This document shows positions 29,005-38,900 of a stretch of DNA of 64,000 nt, one piece after another. Origin of the DNA: Deltaproteobacteria bacterium. GTDB lineage: Bacteria; Desulfobacterota; Binatia; UBA1149; JAJCZL01. Position 1 is the stretch's first letter; every line of letters begins with the position of its first letter. A program made the position numbers and the translations under genes. Below the pieces are notes generated by a model that saw nothing but the letters and a program-made list of their open reading frames with translations, ran no database searches and was not told the DNA's origin. The stretch is taken from positions 1 through 64,000 of the forward strand of contig JAJCZL010000056.1 in assembly GCA_029262415.1 (NCBI GenBank). The letters are read 5' to 3'.

Positions 29005-30783
29005 ATGGAAACCGACACCGAGCACAAAGCGGCAAATGCCCCTGCAGCTTTGCCTAAAACCACGCTGACCGACGGTGCGGGGCCGGAGGGCGAGGGCAAC
29101 GGTCATTTTGAACGGAGCCCTCTTGACGACGCACTGCTCGAATCGGGCAAGATCTCGGTTGACGACCTGCGCAAGGTCCGCCGCTTCTCTCACGAGAAGG
29201 GGGAACGCGTCGAGCGTATGCTGGTCGAACTCGGCTTTGTCTCCGAAGACGACCTGCTGCCGATTCTCGCGGTTTACCACGGCACCGAGTTGGTCAGTGC
29301 CGATACCATTCCAGCCGAACCTCCGGTCATCGACAAGCTCAGCCTTGAGTACATGCGTGCCAATCGGATTCTGCCGATGCGCCTGCACGACGGCATCGTG
29401 ACGTTGGCTATGGCCGACCCGGGCGACTCGACGACCATCGAGGTCGTCGAGAAGGTGACCGGCCTACAGGTTGAACCTTTGCTCGTACGTCCGCGTGACT
29501 TAGTCGAAAGGTTCGATGCGATCTTCGGCCGCGTCGAGGGTGAAGATGGTCGTGACGACGGTGGCGTCGAGCTGCTGCAGGACGATGAAGAAGACGTCGA
29601 ACACTTGCGTGACATGGCCAGCGAAGCGCCGGTCATACGTCTCGTCAATCAGGTTCTCTCGCGGGCGGTCGAGCAGCGCGCTTCAGATATCCATGTCGAG
29701 CCTTTCGAGAACGAGCTGCGTGTTCGGTTTCGCATCGACGGTGTTTTGCACGATATCGATCCGCCGCCGCGCAAGTTGACTGCGGCCATCATCTCGCGCA
29801 TCAAGCTGATGGCCAAGCTCAACATCGCCGAACGGCGTCTTCCGCAAGACGGGCGTATCAAGCTGCGCTTGGTCGGCCGAGAGATTGACCTGCGGGTTTC
29901 GACGCTTCCGACCTTATACGGCGAGAGCGTTGTCATGCGTATACTCGACCGTTCGAACGTGATGGTCGATCTTGGTCAACTCGGTATGCCCGAGGACACC
30001 TTGGGGACGTTCAAGGCGATGATCTCGCAGCCCCATGGGCTGATCCTCGTCACCGGACCTACCGGTTCCGGTAAGACCACGACGCTTTACGGCGCGCTCG
30101 ATAAGATCAATTCTCCTGAGAAGAAAATCATCACGATCGAGGATCCGGTCGAATATCAATTGCGCGGTGTCAATCAGATCCACGTCAAGGCCAAGATCGG
30201 ACTCACATTCGCGAGTGGGCTGCGCTCGATTGTGCGTCAGGACCCCGACGTGATTATGGTCGGCGAAATTCGTGATAGCGAAACCGCTGAGATCGCGATT
30301 CAAGCCGCGCTCACCGGCCACCTGGTTTTCTCCACGCTTCACACCAACGACGCAGCAGGCGCCGTTTCACGCTTGCTGGAGATGGGTGTTGAAGACTATC
30401 TACTTGCGTCGTCGCTACTCGGCGTGCTCGCCCAGCGACTGGTACGCACGTTGTGCAAAAAGTGCGCGGTGGCTGAACCGCTAGCTCCGGAGCTGGCCGC
30501 GCAGCTTGGTTGGGTTGGTGATTCTGCACGTCAGTCGGTATACGATGCCGACGGTTGTGCCGAGTGCGCGGGTACCGGATTCCGTGGACGGCGTGGTATT
30601 TATGAGTTGCTGTCAGTTAACGAAGACGTTCGTAAGCTCATCGTTTCGCGTGCGCCGGCCGACAAGGTCAAAGCGGCGGCGATTGACGGTGGGATGCGGA
30701 CCCTGAGGGAAGACGCTTGGCTACGCGTAAGCGACGGAATCACCAGTGTGGCAGAGATCATGCGCGTCACCCAAGACGAATAG
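29005..30783 (+). CDS. gspE: Type II secretion ATPase GspE
   Basis: A 592-residue secretion ATPase. The N-terminal T2SSE domain (about 40-170) holds LLESGKISVDDLRKVRRFSH and would bind GspL. The motor has GPTGSGKTTT from 351, the Asp box around 376-381, the His box and Walker B DPDVIMVGEIRD at 413-424. A zinc-binding tetracysteine (484, 487, 518, 521) marks GspE/PilB. It is separated from gspF by six glycan-type genes, whereas gspE and gspF usually adjoin. PilB is the alternative, but the only T2SS-like core genes nearby are gsp genes. Confidence 0.9.
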   Translation: METDTEHKAANAPAALPKTTLTDGAGPEGEGNGHFERSPLDDALLESGKISVDDLRKVRRFSHEKGERVERMLVELGFVSEDDLLPILAVYHGTELVSADTIPAEPPVIDKLSLEYMRANRILPMRLHDGIVTLAMADPGDSTTIEVVEKVTGLQVEPLLVRPRDLVERFDAIFGRVEGEDGRDDGGVELLQDDEEDVEHLRDMASEAPVIRLVNQVLSRAVEQRASDIHVEPFENELRVRFRIDGVLHDIDPPPRKLTAAIISRIKLMAKLNIAERRLPQDGRIKLRLVGREIDLRVSTLPTLYGESVVMRILDRSNVMVDLGQLGMPEDTLGTFKAMISQPHGLILVTGPTGSGKTTTLYGALDKINSPEKKIITIEDPVEYQLRGVNQIHVKAKIGLTFASGLRSIVRQDPDVIMVGEIRDSETAEIAIQAALTGHLVFSTLHTNDAAGAVSRLLEMGVEDYLLASSLLGVLAQRLVRTLCKKCAVAEPLAPELAAQLGWVGDSARQSVYDADGCAECAGTGFRGRRGIYELLSVNEDVRKLIVSRAPADKVKAAAIDGGMRTLREDAWLRVSDGITSVAEIMRVTQDE

Positions 30784-31724
30784 AACGAATCGCAGCCGTC
30801 GTCCCGGCCTATCTGTCTGAGACCACAATTGGGGCGACGCTCCAAGCGCTGTTGAGCCCGGCTTCGCCCAGGCTTGTTGGTATCTTTGTCGTAGCGTCGC
30901 CAGGTGACCGTAGCGCCGAGATTGCCGCACGATATTCCGCAGTCAGTGTTCTGCGTCCGCCTCGACGTATGAGTGCGGGTGCGGCACGTAACCTCGGTGC
31001 CGCAGAGGCCGCCCGCCGGGGCTGTGACGCGGTTCTGTTTGTGGATGCAGATTGTCGAATCGCTCCCGATTGCCTTGAGCGGCTCGCCCAGGCGCTCGAG
31101 CGGTCTGTAGCTGTCGCCGCTGCAGCAGCCGTGGTTCGCGACGGGAATGGGACGGTCGCGCGCTTGCGCCACGCGCTCGAGTTCAAGGACTCCGACGGCA
31201 GCGCGCCGCCGGGCCCGGTGGTGTTCGTGCCGAGCGCGACTTTCATTTGCCTAGGCTCGGCGTTTGAACGGGTCGGAGGCTTTCCGGATATGTGGCCCGG
31301 CGAAGACTTGGTGTTCTGTGACGCATTGCTAAGACGCTTCGGTAGAGCCGCGATTACTCGTGCGCCTGGGGCGAAGAGCTTTCATCGTCATCCGCATGGA
31401 TGGTGGAACATGGCTATTCACCAATACCGGTTGGGTCGCACCTCGGCGTTGGCGCGCAGGCGTGCGCGTATTCATGGCTCGAGGTGGGCGCGCACGCCGC
31501 TGGTGGCACCGGTACTCGCACTCGGTCGAATCGTCCGCGCGGTCGTGTGGTTCGCCCGCTACAAGAAAGACGAGTTGGTGTGGTTGGTCGCGGTGCTACC
31601 TGCGTACGCAGCGCTTGTCGGCATTTGGGCGGTGGGTTTCGCCGCCGGGTGTGGGGGCACCCTCACGCCCCACCGTGCGCTTGGTATCGATTCGCCCGTA
31701 GATAGCGCACGTCGGGCTGCCTGA
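30717..31724 (+). CDS. Glycosyltransferase family 2 with C-terminal membrane segment
   Basis: A GT-A glycosyltransferase. IAAVVPAYLSETTIGATLQA is the nucleotide-binding start, AVLFVDADCRIAPDCLE contains the DxD motif and GGFPDMWPGEDLVFCDALL the acidic acceptor motif. A hydrophobic segment LVWLVAVLPAYAALVGIWAV lies near the C-terminus. No ATG, GTG or TTG stands at the expected start. TTG 30717 overlaps gspE by 67 bases and adds 21 residues. An ATA at 30780, overlapping the gspE stop as ATAG, would give the expected MERIAAVVPAY start. The coordinates use TTG; the true start is unresolved. Confidence 0.8.
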   Translation: MATRKRRNHQCGRDHARHPRRIERIAAVVPAYLSETTIGATLQALLSPASPRLVGIFVVASPGDRSAEIAARYSAVSVLRPPRRMSAGAARNLGAAEAARRGCDAVLFVDADCRIAPDCLERLAQALERSVAVAAAAAVVRDGNGTVARLRHALEFKDSDGSAPPGPVVFVPSATFICLGSAFERVGGFPDMWPGEDLVFCDALLRRFGRAAITRAPGAKSFHRHPHGWWNMAIHQYRLGRTSALARRRARIHGSRWARTPLVAPVLALGRIVRAVVWFARYKKDELVWLVAVLPAYAALVGIWAVGFAAGCGGTLTPHRALGIDSPVDSARRAA

Positions 31725-31886
31725 GGCGTTCCCCCCGGCTTTTTGTGGTTCTGTGTCTGCCCGCGCGGCGCGGTCTATCAAAGATCCGAAGATCCGGCCT
31801 ATCCTGGCATTGTGCGCAGAGTTTGCGCTGTTGCTTTACGAATGTTCAGGTGGTGGACATAGGGTCCGCGAGAAGAGGTCTTGGTA

Positions 31887-32819
31887 TTGCGAGAGGCTCC
31901 GACACTTAACCAAGCACCCTCGGTCGGTGTTGTCGTTGTCGCATACAACGGCGGCACGCTGCTCGGAACTTGCGTTGATGCACTGGTCCGGCGTTCGCCG
32001 CGAGGTACGCGGGTGCTGCTAGTCGACAACGGCTCGAGCGACGGTTCAGTCGAGGCTGTTCAGGCGCAGTTTCCACGCGTGGCGATCTTGCGCCTGAACC
32101 AGAATTTAGGGTTTGCCGGCGGTGCGAACGCGGGCCTTCGGCATCTGACCGACGGCAGCGCGGACCGTACGCCGGTGCTGCTCGGCTTGGTCAACCAGGA
32201 TTGCATCGTGGCTGGCCGATGGCTCGAGCCCTTGGCGCAAGCGCTCACCGATCCGAGCATCGGTCTGGTCGGCTCGCGGCTGCTTGGCAGTGACGGTGTC
32301 ACGCTCGAACATGCCGGCGGGATCGTCGAAGCGAATGGGCTTACGCGACACATCGGTCGCGGTCTGAGCGATCGTAGAGCGTTCTCTCGCCACTCCGATG
32401 TCGAGTATGTGACCGGCGCGGTTGTGGTCATGCGGGGTGAAATCTGGAAGCGCTTCGGTCCCTTCGATGAAGGCTACTTCCCAGCCTACTTCGAAGAAGT
32501 GGACTTTTGTGTACGGCTACGCCACGCTGGTTTGCGAATCCGCTACGTACCCTCCAGCAGTGCCGTACACCATGTAGCTTCGGCTTCGGGCGGACCGGAT
32601 ACGCGTCTGTACTTCGAGCGTTACCACCGCAGCCGCATGCGCTTTGCCGCTCGTCATCTACTCGAGCGCGGCCAACGTTTGCAGTTTCTCAAAGCAGAAC
32701 TGAAGTGGCTGGGGCAGTTGCGTGACCGTTCGCATCTCGGCGCAGCTATCAACGCCTACAAAACGCTTCCGCAAGAATTGCGCGACGCGCGCAAGTCAAA
32801 GCGGAGCCACGGGCAGTGA
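31887..32819 (+). CDS. Glycosyltransferase family 2, rhamnosyltransferase-like
   Basis: A 310-residue GT2 resembling the WbbL group. SVGVVVVAYNGGTLLGTCVD starts the fold, RVLLVDNGSSDGSVEAVQAQ and RLNQNLGFAGGANAGLRH follow, LVNQDCIV stands where NPD-type motifs bind the metal, and FDEGYFPAYFEEVDFCVRLR is the acceptor region. I use TTG 31887, eight bases after AGAAGAGG; TTG 31881 is too close to it. The preceding 162 bases hold no gene I can support. Sugar and acceptor are not known. Confidence 0.85.
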   Translation: MREAPTLNQAPSVGVVVVAYNGGTLLGTCVDALVRRSPRGTRVLLVDNGSSDGSVEAVQAQFPRVAILRLNQNLGFAGGANAGLRHLTDGSADRTPVLLGLVNQDCIVAGRWLEPLAQALTDPSIGLVGSRLLGSDGVTLEHAGGIVEANGLTRHIGRGLSDRRAFSRHSDVEYVTGAVVVMRGEIWKRFGPFDEGYFPAYFEEVDFCVRLRHAGLRIRYVPSSSAVHHVASASGGPDTRLYFERYHRSRMRFAARHLLERGQRLQFLKAELKWLGQLRDRSHLGAAINAYKTLPQELRDARKSKRSHGQ

Positions 32820-34234
32820 GCCGCCTGTGCCTGGTCGGCGTCGGTCTCCCGGCATTCGTTGCCGGACGTGAACACGCAGGGCCGGGCCTGCGCAGCGCGC
32901 ATTTTGCCGTCGCCGCTGCGCGTGCAGGCCACGAGGTCCTGCTGGTCTGCGTGTTGCCCGAAACACGCGCGCTCGAACCGGCTTTTGTCCATGCACCGGT
33001 TGCTTCGGTCGGCGGCCTGCGTGCTGCCGCCATTCGTACCGTTTTCGCTCATGAGAAAGGCTTTCCGCACTCACCGTTGCGAGAGCAGATCGAGGCTTTC
33101 GATCCGCAGGCGCTTGTCGGTGTGACGGCGTACGGCGCTTCTGTTGCGCTGAGGATTGGCTTGCAGGTGCCGATGTGGGCCGACGTGTTCGGTGACTTAA
33201 TGGCCGAAGCACAGGCCAAGTCGCTCGCGGCCGGCTCTGACGCGTGCCTCGTCCATTTTTGGAGCTTGTTGGCACCGGTACTCAACCGGGCCGACCGGTT
33301 CTCTGCGGTCTCAACCGCCCAGGCCCACGCGCTGGTCGGCCAACTCGGACTGTGTGGGCGGCTCTCGGCAGCCACTGCCGGTGAGAATTTTGTGCGGGTA
33401 ATCCCGTGTTCCGCCGAACCTCCGTCACCCGAGCTGCATGGTGTCGGCCGCTTTCGATTGCGCGGAGAAGTAGTCCCTCAGGATGCGCGCATCGTCCTAT
33501 GGAGCGGTGGTTTCAACACCTGGTGCGACGTGGACACCTTCGCGCGCGGCATCGAACTCGCAATGGACGCCGATGTGAGTCTTCACTTGGTGGTTACCGG
33601 TGGGTCGATTGGCGGGCACGACGAGCGCACCTATGAACGGTTTCGTAGCCTCGTCGAGCGTTCCCGCAACGTTGCACGTGTCCACCTGCTCGGCTGGATC
33701 GAGTCGGACGGGCTGGTTGGTTGCTACGCCGATGCCGACCTGGGGATCATCGTTGAGCGCGATTTGTACGAGCGACGCCACGGTTCGGAGAACCGTGCGG
33801 TTCATTGGATGGCGCATGGACTCCCGTTTGCAACCACGGCTCTGAGTGAATTTGGAGGCTATGCGTGCGCAGCCGGGTGTGCGTTCGCGATCGAGGCCGG
33901 ATCGCCCGCGTCGCTGAGCGAGACGCTTGGTGCAGTGTTCGCGCATCCGTCGGCGCTCGCGAGCGCCTCTGCGCGATGCCGAGAGCTAGCCGGACGTGAA
34001 TTCAGCTACGCCAGTGCGAAGCCGTTTCTTGACTGGGCCGCTTCACCAATCAAGGCGGGGGATCACGGTTGCGAACGTCCGTTGCGCCCAGGGCTGCTTT
34101 CGGAGCCCGAGGCCCTCGCCGATGTCCTTGAGGCCTATCTGGCCGGACTCAGTCTCATGGAACTCGGTCGCCGCTCGACACGCTGGCTGTGGCGTCGTGT
34201 GCTCGGTATTGGGGCCTACGGCGCGCACGGTTGA
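32816..34234 (+). CDS. Glycosyltransferase, GT4-like (GT-B fold)
   Basis: A 472-residue protein. The N-terminal domain starts SRLCLVGVGLPAFVAGREHA, then RSAHFAVAAARAGHEVLLVC. The C-terminal domain has ARIVLWSGGFNTWCDVDTFA, ARVHLLGWIESDGL and LPFATTALSEFGGYACAAGC, in the order of a GT-B donor domain. The usual EX7E element is poorly conserved. The GTG start overlaps the previous stop (GTGA), so the two transferases are coupled. Substrates cannot be inferred. Confidence 0.72.
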   Translation: MSRLCLVGVGLPAFVAGREHAGPGLRSAHFAVAAARAGHEVLLVCVLPETRALEPAFVHAPVASVGGLRAAAIRTVFAHEKGFPHSPLREQIEAFDPQALVGVTAYGASVALRIGLQVPMWADVFGDLMAEAQAKSLAAGSDACLVHFWSLLAPVLNRADRFSAVSTAQAHALVGQLGLCGRLSAATAGENFVRVIPCSAEPPSPELHGVGRFRLRGEVVPQDARIVLWSGGFNTWCDVDTFARGIELAMDADVSLHLVVTGGSIGGHDERTYERFRSLVERSRNVARVHLLGWIESDGLVGCYADADLGIIVERDLYERRHGSENRAVHWMAHGLPFATTALSEFGGYACAAGCAFAIEAGSPASLSETLGAVFAHPSALASASARCRELAGREFSYASAKPFLDWAASPIKAGDHGCERPLRPGLLSEPEALADVLEAYLAGLSLMELGRRSTRWLWRRVLGIGAYGAHG

Positions 34235-34272
34235 GAACCGATCCGCGTGCGCGTAGTCTCACGGACTGCGTC

Positions 34273-35943
34273 GTGGCAAACCCCGATAAAGTATTCGTCA
34301 TCGGTCTCGACGGCGTCCCTTTTGACATCATCCGTCAGTGGGCCGACGAGGGGCACATGCCGGTGTTCAAGCGATTGATCGAGGAGGGTGTCGCGGGCTC
34401 CTTGGGTTCGACCATGCCGCCGACCTCGGGTCCCTCTTGGTCAAGTTTTACCACCGGCAAGAACCCCGGCAAGACGGGGATCTACGATTTTCTTTATCGG
34501 CGTCCCGGTTCTTACGTTTTCCCTCCGGTCAGCGCACGCATGCGCAGCGGCCGGTCGCTGTGGAGTATTCTCTCGGAGCGGGGAAAGAAGGTGGGTGTCG
34601 TCAACCTGCCGATCTCTTATCCCGTGGAGAAGGTCAACGGCGTGCTCGTCAGCGGATGGATGACGCCGTATTACGCCAAAGACTACACGTATCCTCCTGA
34701 GCTGGCTGCTGAGATTGACCGCGAGGTCGGCGACTACCGCATATACCCGGCTGAGACGTTTGCCGAGGGCCGCAAAGACGCTTTCTTCAAAGCCTGCGAT
34801 GAACTGCTCGAGCTGTTGACGCGAACCACCATGCATCTGATGGATCGCGACGATTGGGACTTCTTCATGACGGTCTATTTCGATACCGACCGTGTGTTTC
34901 ACCAGCTATGGCATTATCTCGACCCTGCACATCCTTGGAGAGCCGACGATAAGCGCGATTTATCGACACCGGTCAAGCGCTACTTTTCGCGGTTAGACGC
35001 CGATGTCGGCCGTTTGCTCGACAAGCTTCCCGAAGACACGCGTGTGATGGTCATGTCCGATCACGGCATGGGCACTGCCGCGCGCTTCATCGTACTGAAC
35101 AACCTGCTGCTCGAGACCGGCTGGATCAAGCTAGCCGACGACGCGGGGACACGAATGAAAGCGTTCGCCTTCCGACGCGGGTTTACGCTGCGCAACGTGC
35201 ACAAGATTGTCGACCGGTTGGGGCTCGCCAAGCATGCCGAGTACAAGAACGTCTACAGCTTCGATGGTGTGCTCAAGCGCTTCTTCCTTTCGTTCCTCAA
35301 CGTCGATTGGCGACGCACGCGCGCTTACTCTTTTGGTCGGCACTACGGTTCGCTCTATCTCAACGTGAACGGCCGCGAGCCACAGGGCTGCGTCGCGCCT
35401 GGTAAGGAATACGAGCGTGCGCGTGAGGAATTGAGCGAAACACTACTTTCTTATGTCGATCCCGAACTCGGCCGCCGACTGTTCGCGCGCGCGATCAAGC
35501 GTGAAGACCTCTACGCGGGCAAGCACTTCGACGAGGCGCCCGACTTGATCGTCACGCCGCAAGATCCGACCGATATCGTGTTTGGTCTTTCCGATTTCGG
35601 CTCCAACCGTGTTTGGGACGCGACCTACCGCTACTCTGGTATGCACCGCGAGGACGGGATGATCATCGCGCACGGCCCTGGGGTTCGCAGCGGTGAATCG
35701 TTCGCAGGGGGGGCGGTGATCGACCTTGCGCCGACCATCCTGCATTGGATGGATCAGGCGGTACCTGCGGATATGGACGGCCGGCCATTGGCCTCGATGA
35801 TGACGGATGACTTCATGAGCAAGCGTCCAGTCTGTGTGGCCGAGCCTGTCTCCGATCGCGACGACACCTCCGCGCACGACTACTCGACGGACGAGGAAGA
35901 GGAAATCATGGACCGACTTCGCGACCTCGGTTACATGAACTGA
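34273..35943 (+). CDS. Alkaline phosphatase superfamily hydrolase (type I phosphodiesterase-like)
   Basis: A 556-residue cytoplasmic protein without signal peptide. Metal-site motifs of the superfamily are in order: FVIGLDGVPFDII (Asp13), MPPTSGPSWSSFTTGKNPGK with the Thr/Ser nucleophile near 51-52, YFDTDRVFHQLWHY, VMVMSDHGMG and the histidine of YSGMHREDGMIIAHGPGV. It resembles COG3379-type hydrolases often seen in glycan loci. I chose GTG 34273; the frame is open further upstream into the preceding gene, but the added residues do not look conserved. The substrate, possibly a phosphodiester-linked glycan or nucleotide sugar, is unknown. Confidence 0.82.
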   Translation: MANPDKVFVIGLDGVPFDIIRQWADEGHMPVFKRLIEEGVAGSLGSTMPPTSGPSWSSFTTGKNPGKTGIYDFLYRRPGSYVFPPVSARMRSGRSLWSILSERGKKVGVVNLPISYPVEKVNGVLVSGWMTPYYAKDYTYPPELAAEIDREVGDYRIYPAETFAEGRKDAFFKACDELLELLTRTTMHLMDRDDWDFFMTVYFDTDRVFHQLWHYLDPAHPWRADDKRDLSTPVKRYFSRLDADVGRLLDKLPEDTRVMVMSDHGMGTAARFIVLNNLLLETGWIKLADDAGTRMKAFAFRRGFTLRNVHKIVDRLGLAKHAEYKNVYSFDGVLKRFFLSFLNVDWRRTRAYSFGRHYGSLYLNVNGREPQGCVAPGKEYERAREELSETLLSYVDPELGRRLFARAIKREDLYAGKHFDEAPDLIVTPQDPTDIVFGLSDFGSNRVWDATYRYSGMHREDGMIIAHGPGVRSGESFAGGAVIDLAPTILHWMDQAVPADMDGRPLASMMTDDFMSKRPVCVAEPVSDRDDTSAHDYSTDEEEEIMDRLRDLGYMN

Positions 35944-35951
35944 GGACGATC

Positions 35952-38900
35952 GTGGCGCAGTTTCAGCGCTTCGCGGCAGCGGCCCTCGCGCTCTCCGCAA
36001 CAGCCGGAGGTTTCGGCTATTGGCGCGGGATTCCCGCCGCGGTTCTGGTTGTGTTCGTTATCTGGCTTCCCGGACACGTGTTGGTCACTACGGCTTTTGC
36101 GCCGCGAAGCCGTAATGCATGGTCGAGCGGGCCGGCCGCACCGGTTGCCGCATGGGTGGCGGGGATGTTCGTGTTTGGTCTCGCGCTGGCACCGGTGGCC
36201 CTGGCCGGCTGGGGTTGGACCGCGACGGTTCGCACCACGGCCTTTTTGCAACTCGGCATCGCGTGCGCCGCACTGGCGTCAATGCGTGTAGGAACGCGAG
36301 CTTTAACGGGCTGTTCCGGCCCGAGCGCAAAGGCAACGCGGACACAGTCGCGCGACACCTATGTGGTCGCCGGCATGGTCTTAGCAGTGCTGTTGCCGAT
36401 GGTTCTCACATACGCCGGCGGTAAGGTTGATGACTGGTGGGATCTCGCCTTCATTCGTGCACACGCCGAGGCCTCGTCATTCTCCTTTTTGCAGCCGGTG
36501 ATCACCGGCGATCTTGTTCACCCGCGTTTCAGTTGGAACCTGTGGTGGCTGCTTCAGTCTTTCTTGAGTACCTACTCGGGACGAGATCCGGTCGAGATGC
36601 AGTCGGCGCTGGTACCGTTCTTGGTCTGCGTGCTTTCGGTGAGCGCACTCACGTCACTCGCGGCTTCACTTTTTCTACCTGACACTGAACCCGCCGTCGC
36701 CCCAGGGTCGACTCGTAGTCTTTCGCCCAGCCGCGAAACACAGGTTGCACTTCTCCTGATGCCGGTGTGGTTGTACGGAACCGAGGCGTTTCCGTACTTC
36801 ACGCGCTTGCACCAGGACAAGTTTGCGGCGGTACTTGTCGCGGCGCCGTTGACGATCGCGGTTCTCTTACAGGCGCTGCGTACTCCGTCGCGGTTGCACA
36901 GCGTAGCGGTGTTTGTAGCGGCAGCGGTTACCTGTTCGATCCATTCGGTGGTCTACGGCTATCTGCTTTTGTTGGGTGCGGCTGTGGTGGTCGCCTGCAC
37001 GGGAGTTCATGACCTGCGCCGTCATGCCCTTACGTCTGTCGCCCTGGCGCTTCCTGTGGTGTTTCCGCTTTGGCAGTCGTACGCACTCTCTGAATTGTTT
37101 GTTGCGCAGGGGATCTCACTCGCAAATATGGGCAACCCGGTGGTTCGCGCTCACGTTTGGCTCGACCGTCTGGCCGGCGCCGGGTCACCGTACTATATCG
37201 TCAGACCGAGCGCTGCGTTCGGCCCGGTTGCGCTGGTTGCCTTGCCGGGGCTGGCTGTTGCGTGGAGGCGCCGTGCACAGGTAGGAATGCGCGCGTTGAT
37301 CGCCCTCGCCGTGGTGCCATGCTTGCTTGCGTTTATACCGGGGGTGGCTGCGATTGTGGGACGGGTCTTCGTTCCGTGGATGTTGTATCGGGTGCTGTGG
37401 TTCGTTCCGGTTGCCGTCGGCGGCGCACTTACGGTGTCGTGGGTGACTGACAATAGCGAAGGTTTACGGCGCGCGGCCTCGCTGGTGCTGTTGGGCGCAG
37501 TGACGCTCGCGCTCGCTGTGCCGGTTGCGGCCGACCGTGCGCATCGCGGAATGAGCGTGCGACCCTTCGAACGATCGGCACATCCCGAGGCAGCGGCGTT
37601 GGCCGCCTACAGTTTCCTCCGCAACGAGCCGGGGCGGGGCGCGGTGCTTGCGCCTGCGGGGTTCTCTGAGCTGGTACCGGCGATGACGGGACGGCCCGTC
37701 GTTGCCATCTCTGAACGGGGGACGTTGGTGTTTTCGCCGACCGAACGAGGGGCCTACGAACGGCTACGTGATCGCGCCGAGTTCTTCGCGCGCGACTCGA
37801 CGCCTGCGCACCGGACCGATATCGCCGACCGCTACGGCGTTACGCACGCGGTGTTTCGCAAGAAGTACATTGCGACTGGATCCGAGGCGGCGCTGCTGCG
37901 CCGGTACAGTGCCGAAGGCGTACTTCTCCGCACCGCCGCCGAGCAAGCGGGCGCGGGAGAGGTTTGGAGTACCTCCACCGCACGAATACGCGCGGGGTTG
38001 TCCGCAGGGTGGAGTGTTGTCTTCGACAGCGCAGACTTCGTTGTTGCGCGGCGGCAGGTGACCGGCGATGACGCTGTGTCTGAGCGACCGTTGCAAGACG
38101 TGGAAGCTGCCGCGGTGCGAGAGGAACCCCCATCGCGTTGGTTGAGAGTGTTCGAGTTGACGGAGCCCGCGGCGACGATCGCGGGTGAGAATTCGGAACC
38201 GCCCGCAGCGCACCGCTTGCTCGCCTCCCTTGTCGGTGAACCCGGTGCGGATATTCGTATCGATCCGGTACCCTTGGCGATCGGTAATGCCGAGACCCTG
38301 GTGTGGACATCGGGGGTGGCGTTGTGGGATGACGGGCCCTCTGAGGTCTCGGTGACGCTTGGGTTTGGCACGGTCTGCGAGCCCACACGCGTTGAGGTAC
38401 TGCCGTATCTACGCAAATCCCGGCGCGAGGTTTGGGAGATCCGCGCGTCGATTCGGCGTGCAAGCGAAGCACGGTTCTTGCCCGCAAGGCCGATTCCTAT
38501 CATTGCGCGTGCTTTGGATCACCGTCCGATCGTCGTCGAACTGGGCGCTGCGGCCGATGGGCCAGGCTCGACTGCACACGCGAGCAGGGCAAGCACGGCA
38601 GGGACGATCGGGGCAGCGGCTGAAGTCCGTATCGAGGTTCGCAGTATGCTGGGAGAACCGTTCGGCATCGCCGATATTCGGGTTTTCGGCGACCGTAGCC
38701 TCTGCGCCGGTCAGCGGCCTGGCCCAGCGACGGGGCCGCTGCAAGAAATTGACCTTTCCGAGCTGCTGTCGATGGCGGCCTCGTACCCGAACGATGCACG
38801 CCCAGCGATCGCGGTGCACCGTCGACTCAACGAAATGGGCGCGTTTGCTGACGCCGATGCATTCTTGCAGGCGGCTCTTTTGCGCGACCCGAGCCTTGCC

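Noticed and set aside
31725-31886. Gap between two glycosyltransferase genes, checked for a gene, promoter or terminator
   Set aside because: A short + frame from 31753 is out of phase and motif-free, and no box pair or T-tailed hairpin was convincing.
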